Shown piece by piece: positions 7,355 to 12,366 of a DNA stretch of 12,366 nucleotides (its first letter is position 1; each line of letters starts with the position of its first letter). The stretch spans positions 1 to 12,366 of the forward strand of contig CAZAPZ010000043.1 of the NCBI GenBank assembly GCA_964487285.1, read 5' to 3'. The notes under the pieces are model-generated. The model worked only from the letters and a program-made list of their open reading frames with translations, had not been told where the DNA came from and did not search any database. The translations under genes and the position numbers were made by a program. The stretch comes from CAZAPZ01 sp964487285 (GTDB lineage Bacteria > Campylobacterota_A > Desulfurellia > JAADFJ01).

Positions 7355-8272
7355 CTATTTATTTAAGAATATACCAACAATACCATCCGGTATAAGTATC
7401 ATTACAATCAAAGCTAAAATTGAAACAGCTGCATAGTCCAATTGCCCCAGAAATTGCAACCATTCGCTTGTTAAAACAATAAACAAAGCACCTAATATGG
7501 GTCCTACAATTGTACGCCTGCCGCCTACTATTACAGCTATGATAATTTGCAAACCAACCGCAATAGAAACAACGATACTTACAGATGCCGTACCCAAATA
7601 AAAAACTAACAACGCTCCGGACAAACCGGAAAAAAACGCACTCAAAACAAAAGCTAAAATTTTATACTTTACTATGTTAAAGCCCAAACTCTCAGCTTCT
7701 ATTGGATCTTGCGCGCTTGCTTGCAATATCAAACCAAAAGGGGAAGAGGTGATAAAAATGAGAATAAGGGCTGTAATAACAACAAGAATAAGCGCATAGT
7801 AGTAATTTGTTATACTGCTTAAAGAAAGGACTCCTCTCAATGAAATGCCTATCTCTCCACCCGTGTATTGTGCAAAGACGGTTAGAAGCTCCTCAAGCAA
7901 TAATACAGACACTAAAGTTACTAGGCCAAAATAGGGGCCTCTTAAACGCAAGGCAGGTGCGACGAGCAATATACCCGCCACAACAGCTGCAATTGTTCCA
8001 AATATAATGCATGCGGCAACAGGCAAAGAGGTGTTGATATTTAATAAAGCCGCAGTATATGCACCAATGCCGATTAAAAATGTAGGGCCAAAATTAACTT
8101 CACCTGAGTAGCCGAACAAAAGATCCCATGACATAGTAAAAACAGAAAAATAAAATGCTATTGTTAGAACACCTATAACATATAAAGATAAGAATAAAGG
8201 AAAGAAACTAAATACAGCTATGCTGAATATACCAAGTTTTATCAAATGTTGTTTTGAAAAATGTAAACCCAT
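7355..8272 (-). CDS. livM: branched-chain/amide-type ABC transporter permease, LivM family
   Basis: This 305-residue inner-membrane protein is one of the two permease subunits. It is strongly hydrophobic with about eight to ten membrane segments. LivM family marks are FGYSGEVNFGPTFLIGIGAY, LRLRGPYFGLVTL, the cytoplasmic loop ASAQDPIEAESLGFNIVKYK that contacts the ATPase, and IIAVIVGGRRTIVGPILGA near the end. It begins eight bases after the livH stop. GGGAGG lies 14 bases before the ATG, rather far, and overlaps the last codons of livH, so coupling is likely. The substrate cannot be inferred from the permease; leucine/isoleucine/valine, amides and urea are all carried by this family. Confidence 0.93.
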   Translation of the reverse strand: MGLHFSKQHLIKLGIFSIAVFSFFPLFLSLYVIGVLTIAFYFSVFTMSWDLLFGYSGEVNFGPTFLIGIGAYTAALLNINTSLPVAACIIFGTIAAVVAGILLVAPALRLRGPYFGLVTLVSVLLLEELLTVFAQYTGGEIGISLRGVLSLSSITNYYYALILVVITALILIFITSSPFGLILQASAQDPIEAESLGFNIVKYKILAFVLSAFFSGLSGALLVFYLGTASVSIVVSIAVGLQIIIAVIVGGRRTIVGPILGALFIVLTSEWLQFLGQLDYAAVSILALIVMILIPDGIVGIFLNK

Positions 8273-8280
8273 CGGCTTAT

Positions 8281-9159
8281 CTAAAACCTCCCAAACAAAC
8301 CTTTAGGTCTTACTAAAAGTATTATAATAAGTATAACAAAAGCTGGAATTGACGTATACGATGGAGAAATCAAATATGATGTGATTATACTGATATATCC
8401 TATTATATAAGCCGCCAAAACAGAACCGATAAGAGAGCCTAAACCGCCTAGCACTACTATCGAAAAAGCTAATCCTGTCAAATCAGGTGCACTTGATGCA
8501 CTTGCACCCAAAAATGATGCCAAAAGAATGCCGGATAAACCCGTTACGATACCGTAAATTCCCCATAAGATGATGTACACATTTTTTAATTCTATACCCA
8601 TAATAGCAATACCCGTATGACTCATAGAAGCAGCTAAAAGCATCTTGCCTGTCTTTGTTTTATTAATAAAAAACCATAATAAAATCATAATAATCAAGGA
8701 AATGCCTGTAAGTATAACCTCATTGTATGATAGATTTAAACCAAATGTATGTATAACACCAATCGCAAAAGGTGGGATAACTATCGGCGATGACCCAAAA
8801 AAATAATCTAATAAACCTTGCAATACCATAGACCATAGAAGCGTAGCAGTTAGGATAAAAACTTCTTTCTCGTCCTTAGGTATTTTGTTTGATTTATCTA
8901 AAGGATTTATAATAAAAAAAAATAAGATATAAGATATAATAGTGGATGCCGTAACGCCACAGATAATACCCCAAATAAGAGATAAGTGAAATGAGCTTAT
9001 GGCAAACCACGCTACGATAGCACCAACCACTAAATATGCACCGTGTGAAAGGTTTAATATTCCCGCTGTGCCAAATATTAATGAAAAACCTATAGCACCT
9101 AATGCATAAATAGAGCTTACTATAAACCCATCAACTAAGATTTCTAAAAAAATGTGCAT
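8281..9159 (-). CDS. livH: branched-chain/amide-type ABC transporter permease, LivH family
   Basis: This 292-residue inner-membrane permease pairs with LivM. Family marks are the N-terminal SSIYALGAIGFSLIFGTAGI, LNLSHGAYLVVGAIVA, the ATPase-contact loop SMSHTGIAIMGIELKNVYI, AFSIVVLGGLGSLIGSVLAA and the terminal VRPKGLFGRF. The protein length and N-terminus agree with the family, so ATG 9157-9159 is probably right. It has no good Shine-Dalgarno and lies inside one arm of a perfect 12-bp inverted repeat. Thirty-three bases separate it from the binding-protein stop, the widest gap in the transporter part of the cluster. Confidence 0.93.
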   Translation of the reverse strand: MHIFLEILVDGFIVSSIYALGAIGFSLIFGTAGILNLSHGAYLVVGAIVAWFAISSFHLSLIWGIICGVTASTIISYILFFFIINPLDKSNKIPKDEKEVFILTATLLWSMVLQGLLDYFFGSSPIVIPPFAIGVIHTFGLNLSYNEVILTGISLIIMILLWFFINKTKTGKMLLAASMSHTGIAIMGIELKNVYIILWGIYGIVTGLSGILLASFLGASASSAPDLTGLAFSIVVLGGLGSLIGSVLAAYIIGYISIITSYLISPSYTSIPAFVILIIILLVRPKGLFGRF

Positions 9160-9189
9160 CTTATTTACTTTTCAACAAAGATGCACATT
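9151..9189 (-). promoter_or_regulatory. perfect 12-bp stem-loop covering the livH start codon
   Basis: AATGTGCATCTT (9151-9162) and AAGATGCACATT (9178-9189) are exact inverted repeats separated by 15 bases. In the minus-strand transcript the stem forms between the binding-protein stop (9193-9195) and livH, and the livH ATG (9157-9159) lies within the 3' arm. Folding would hide the start codon and could also protect the upstream mRNA end. Both effects favour more binding protein than permease, as is common in ABC operons. No T-run follows the stem, so termination is unlikely. Confidence 0.6.
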
Positions 9190-9210
9190 GATTTACTTTT
9201 TTTTAACAAA
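9163..9210. repeat. direct repeat ATTTACTTTT(n)AACAAA in the binding protein-livH junction
   Basis: ATTTACTTTT-C-AACAAA (9163-9179) recurs as ATTTACTTTT-TTTT-AACAAA (9191-9210). The first copy forms the loop of the stem-loop; the second encodes the end of the binding protein, including its stop. This suggests a local duplication of the gene's 3' end that produced the spacer. Confidence 0.5.
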
Positions 9211-10428
9211 ATTTGGTAATATTACAGAACCCGCGGCTGCATGTGATGGCCATACAGTTACTAATTTACCATGCTGCCATTGTAACATAACACCGGTAGC
9301 ATGTCCCTTACCCCATTTTATGCCATGTGCAAATGGGCTTTCTTTTCCATAGAACTCTATATGACCCATTACACCTATATAATTTGTTTTTTCTAATGCA
9401 TTAATAATTTTAGTCTCATTCATGGATTTCGCTCTTTCTATAGCATTTTTCAACACATACATAGCATCATATGTAGTGTATCCGGCGTACGCAGGTGTTA
9501 TGCCAAACATTTTCTTATAAGACTTAACAAACGGTATGGTTTTTGGTGTTATGGGAGAAGGTGATCCTTCGGCTTGTGTTATAACACCCTCTGTTGCACC
9601 GTTAGTTTTACTCCAAAAACTTGATGTGCTTGCTTGTGCGTTAATACCTACAAGCAATAAAGGAATTTGACCTTCATGCCATTGAACCGTTGACTTGAGT
9701 CCAACGTGTGCCCAACCAGTTACAAGTATATCGGGATGAGTTTGTTCTATCCTACTGAAAATAGGAGCAAAATTATTCGTTTTGGGAGAAAATCTAACAT
9801 GCCCTAAAACTTTTAGACCTGCTTTGGGTAAACATTTTAAATATTCGTTGTCAAGCGGCTCTGTCCATGCGGCATTTTCACTTGCAACATATGCTTTTTT
9901 ATAACCAAACTGTTTAAGTAAATCATCATGTATAAAGCGGCATACAGTTTTAGCCATTTCTATAGCGTTATATTTGAACTGAAAATTATACTTATATGTG
10001 TTATAATTTTTGTGCACTAATTCCGTTATTTTAGGATCTGCTGCACCTGTAGTTATGTATATTGTATGCAAACGTGCAGCCCATGGTTCTAACGATAAAG
10101 CAATTTCACTGATCCAGCTTCCCAATACGGCAACTACGTGGTGACTATAAACATCTCTTTGAAAAGCCTCCACTGCATCTGCAGACTTGAAATGATCATC
10201 ATATATGTAAAGTTTTATAGGCTGACCGTTAATACCACCCTTCGCATTCATTTTTTTTACTGCAAGTTTAGCTCCATTGACAATAGATTTGCCTACAAGC
10301 GTGGAAGTTGAAGAAATGATACCAATATTGATAGTTTTCGAGGCAAAAACATTCTTAGGGGCAATAAACAAAAAAGCAAAAAAAGAGATAAAGAAAAGAA
10401 ACCATACCCTTTTAACTAATGAACTCAT
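9193..10428 (-). CDS. periplasmic substrate-binding protein of a branched-chain amino acid/amide-type ABC importer
   Basis: This 411-residue protein captures the substrate and delivers it to the LivH/LivM permease. A signal peptide spans about 1-29: positive SSLVKR, a hydrophobic WFLFFISFFAFLFIA, and a VFA-S cleavage point. No lipobox cysteine is present, so the mature protein should be soluble in the periplasm. The mature start KTINIGIISSTST resembles the LivJ/K family, followed by GAKLAVKKMNAKGGINGQP, VVAVLGSW, a central QFKYNAIEMAKTV, and PAYAGYTTYDAMYVLKNAIE. The C-terminus lacks the 'Ata-piyp' tail seen in the broken second protein, so the two are distinct paralogues. The start is supported by AGGAGGG at 10435-10441 and a promoter just upstream. 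Family proteins bind leucine-type amino acids, amides or urea; which one applies is not visible. Confidence 0.92.
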   Translation of the reverse strand: MSSLVKRVWFLFFISFFAFLFIAPKNVFASKTINIGIISSTSTLVGKSIVNGAKLAVKKMNAKGGINGQPIKLYIYDDHFKSADAVEAFQRDVYSHHVVAVLGSWISEIALSLEPWAARLHTIYITTGAADPKITELVHKNYNTYKYNFQFKYNAIEMAKTVCRFIHDDLLKQFGYKKAYVASENAAWTEPLDNEYLKCLPKAGLKVLGHVRFSPKTNNFAPIFSRIEQTHPDILVTGWAHVGLKSTVQWHEGQIPLLLVGINAQASTSSFWSKTNGATEGVITQAEGSPSPITPKTIPFVKSYKKMFGITPAYAGYTTYDAMYVLKNAIERAKSMNETKIINALEKTNYIGVMGHIEFYGKESPFAHGIKWGKGHATGVMLQWQHGKLVTVWPSHAAAGSVILPNFVKKK

Positions 10429-10458
10429 AATAAACCCTCCTGAAATAATTTGTAAAGT

Positions 10459-10487
10459 ATGTTAACATTCTAAGCCTCCACTGTCAA
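10459..10487 (-). promoter_or_regulatory. promoter of the transporter cluster
   Basis: On the minus strand a perfect -35 TTGACA (10482-10487) is followed after 17 bases by TAACAT (10459-10464), with TG one base before it (extended -10). Transcription would start near 10452, giving a leader of about 24 bases that carries AGGAGGG. Spacing and position fit a vegetative sigma-70 promoter for the run of genes to 4085. No operator-like repeat is seen around it. Confidence 0.65.
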
Positions 10488-10495
10488 GAGAGATT

Positions 10496-10556
10496 TTAAA
10501 AAAGATACAAAGCTGCGGCTAATGTTAAAGCTAAAATAAAATCCTCACCCAAATAT
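10496..10556 (-). pseudogene. possible 3' tail of a membrane protein gene cut by the insertion sequence
   Basis: The last 20 or so minus-strand codons before TAA 10496-10498 read YLGEDFILALTLAAALYLF, a plausible C-terminal membrane helix. The frame continues rightward only as antisense of istA, so if it is real the gene was interrupted at the element's left end near 10556. It ends nine bases before the -35 of the transporter promoter. I cannot assign a family and a chance hydrophobic frame is possible. Confidence 0.25.
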
Positions 10557-10601
10557 GCTAAACTTTGGTTGATATGTAAATGATATCGAAGGGAGGCAGG
10601 A

Positions 10602-11724
10602 GTGAAAGGAATGGGAATAATATATACAATAAAAACATTATTGAGCAGGGAATGGAATATTTCGAGGATAGCAGGAGAAATAGGCGTTGACAGAAAAACG
10701 GTACGAAAAATAAAAAGGAGAATAGAAGCCGGCGACCTAAGCGAACCTGTAATAGTAAGAAAGAGTAAGCTGTATGAATATACGGATATTATAAAAGAAT
10801 ATACTGCAAAGGATTGGAATGCTTTGGAAATATTCAATAAGTTAAAATTCGATATGGGCATTGGAATATCATATAGCAGTGTAAAACGCTATATTGTAAA
10901 AACACTTTAAAGTTCAGGAGACTTTTATGCCGCTGATATGTGCTCCGGGTGAAGAGGCTCTGATAAAGGCAAGGTCGAAGCCGGTATAAAATATGTTAAA
11001 AAAAGCTTCTTCAAACATATTGAGACAAAGGATTTGGATACTATTAAAATCAAACTGAAAAATTGACAGGAAAGTATATGTAATAAAAGAATACATGGAA
11101 CAACAAGAAAAATACCTAAGGAAATATATGAAAAAATAGAAAAGGCTAAATTATTAAAACTACCCGATACCAAATATGATTGCGCAGATTCAAGCAGTAA
11201 GAAAAGTAATAATTATGCTCATATTTTCTATGACTATAGTTTCTATATCGGTACCGGCTAAATATGCAGGGAAAGAAGTTTTAATAAAGGATGCTGGGAA
11301 GATAATTAGAATATACGATGGTGCATTAGAAACAGCACTTCATACCAAAGTCGAACAAAAAGGAGAATTTAAGACTATGAAACTACATAATCCTCATAAA
11401 GGGGAAAATAAAAATCTGAAAGAAGAGGCAATGGAATACGGTAGAAATATCTACATAATTTACCAATCAATGAAAAAGCAGGATAACAAAAGCTGCAATA
11501 AACAGTTTAGGGGAATACTGAGTCTGATAAAAAAGCAGGATAAATTAACAGTTGATACGGCCTATAAAAAAGCTATGGAATTTGGAGTATTGAGCTATAG
11601 AGAAGTGAGAAATCTTTGCAAAACAAGAATGGAAGTCGAAAGCATGGAAACGGAAAATGGCTTTTATCATAATTTGTCAAAGTATGATGAACTGATCGAA
11701 GGAGCTTCCCATGCAGCAAATTGA
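10602..11724 (+). pseudogene. istA: IS21 transposase IstA with deleted catalytic core
   Basis: IstA is the DDE transposase of IS21 elements. It begins at GTG 10602 behind GGGAGG (or at ATG 10611). Residues 1-102 hold the N-terminal helix-turn-helix (ISRIAGEIGVDRKTVRKIKR). One extra T near 10906 ends that frame with TAA 10908-10910; frame 1 continues as KVQETFMPLICAPGEEA. Near 10958-10962 it jumps directly to DKGKVEAGIKYVK in frame 3, so the segment from the first catalytic Asp (normally QVDFG) up to the last catalytic Glu (in KGKVE) is gone. Further lesions are TGA 11064-11066, where LKNWQES is expected, and a one-base insertion near 11246 restoring YSVPAKYAGKEVL in frame 1. The C-terminal part then runs intact to TGA 11722-11724. 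Confidence 0.85.
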
Positions 11725-12366
11725 AACAAAATTAAAGTTATCCGGTATTGTCAAGAGCCTGGAATTAAGGAACCGATATGCGATAGATAATCAGCTAAGT
11801 TATATGGAATTCATAGAGCAGCTTGCTTGAAGATGAAATGGATAGCAGAAAGACCAATAGGATGAAAAAGATGCAATCCGGATCCAGGCCGGCTCAAAAT
11901 AAAAATATAGAAGAATCTGATTTTTCATATCAACCGAAGCTCAATAAAAAGGCTATATACGATTTGCCAGTATGCAGCTATATAGAAAGTGGAGAGAATA
12001 TAATATTTATGGGGAAACCCGGAGTAGGAAAAACTCATCTTGGCTTGTATTGGGGTTAGAAGCAATCAAGTAAGGCTGCGCAAGCATATTTTACGGATGC
12101 ATCGCTGATGTTTTGTGAACTATACAAAAGTCGAATAGAAGGCAGATATGAAAAGGCATTGAGAAAATATATGAAACCGGATTTGCTGATAATAGACGAG
12201 ACGGGCTTCAAGGCAATGAAGAAAGAGGCTGTTGACGACTTTTTCGAAGTAATCAAGACAAGATACGAAAGGAGGTCGATAATATTGACAAGCAATAGAA
12301 ATTTTGAGGAATGGGATAAGTTGTTCGGGGATCAAGTGCCGGCATCTGCAATACTGGACAGGCTTC
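11711..12366 (+). pseudogene. istB: IS21 helper ATPase IstB, three frameshifts, cut by window end
   Basis: IstB is the AAA+ ATPase that helps IstA choose and capture target DNA. ATG 11711 overlaps the end of istA. Frame 2 gives MQQIETKLKLSGIVKSLELR; an extra base near 11825 moves it to frame 3 (LLEDEMDSRKTNR). That frame holds Walker A GKPGVGKTH at about 12010-12036. A lost base near 12047 shifts to frame 2 (LGLEAIK, the usual 'alG-eAi' stretch), and an extra T at 12071 returns to frame 3 (AYFTDASLMF). Walker B LLIIDETG and LTSNRNFEEW follow, and the window ends at SAILDRL, short of the C-terminus. Each break is repaired by a single base. Confidence 0.85.

Larger units (their letters stand above)
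10556..12366 (+). mobile_element. decayed IS21-family insertion sequence (right end outside the window)
   Basis: The istA-istB gene pair in this order, overlapping by 14 bases, defines the IS21 family. The left end is placed tentatively at TG 10556-10557 (TGCTAAACTTTGG), because IS21 ends usually begin with TG and lie shortly before istA. I see no second terminal repeat since the element runs off the window. Both genes carry several lesions and the istA catalytic core is deleted, so the copy cannot move by itself. Confidence 0.75.

Noticed and set aside
10496..10861. 121-residue minus-strand membrane-like frame
   Set aside because: Most of it is antisense to the istA helix-turn-helix region. 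Only its last 20 codons, outside the element, are worth noting.
11176..11247. First 24 residues of the 182-residue frame starting at 11176, which resemble a signal peptide
   Set aside because: The istA frame in this stretch is frame 3; the hydrophobic sequence is an out-of-frame reading before the frameshift near 11246.
12056..12335. Minus-strand frames at the right end
   Set aside because: Antisense to the IstB ATPase core with Walker B motif; no independent support.

Overview
The window is AT-rich DNA from a bacterium; I cannot name the species. Shine-Dalgarno sequences of the AGGAGG type precede several starts. The intact ABC-importer binding protein has a cleavable signal peptide without a lipobox cysteine, so it is probably a soluble periplasmic protein of a two-membrane (diderm) cell. 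That lifestyle inference is moderate at best.

Layout. (1) 1-171 holds a GC-rich hairpin with 10-bp outer inverted repeats. (2) 172-1883 (+) is an almost full-length adenine deaminase-like gene inactivated by one frameshift and two in-frame stops. (3) 1883-2338 is a junkyard: a scrap of a DDE transposase and a scrap of a tyrosine recombinase on the opposite strand. (4) 2339-10428, all on the minus strand, is the functional core. In transcription order it reads: periplasmic binding protein, LivH-type permease, LivM-type permease, a single protein fusing the LivG- and LivF-type ATPases, the C-terminal remnant of a second binding protein, a family III (CaiB/BaiF) CoA-transferase, then, after a 450-bp gap with its own promoter candidate, an acetamidase/formamidase-family amidase. 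(5) 10496-10556 may be the last codons of a membrane protein. (6) 10556 to the right edge is a decayed IS21-family element (istA, istB) running rightward and cut by the window end.

How the genes may work together. The importer belongs to the hydrophobic amino acid/amide transporter family. Linked to an amidase it suggests uptake of an amide (or branched amino-acid-like compound) and release of ammonia plus a carboxylic acid. The CoA-transferase could then activate the acid as a thioester. The dead adenine deaminase beside it would also have released ammonia, so a nitrogen-scavenging theme is possible. The substrate is unknown and the pathway is inference from gene order.

The most unusual features are: a four-cysteine zinc-ribbon-like insertion in the amidase; the fused ATPase with a non-standard first signature motif; a perfect 12-bp stem whose distal arm contains the livH start codon; a nested inverted repeat around a promoter upstream of the amidase; and very legible decay in the pseudogenes, including removal of two of the three catalytic acids of istA by an internal deletion. 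I see no CRISPR array, tRNA, rRNA or clear intrinsic terminator.
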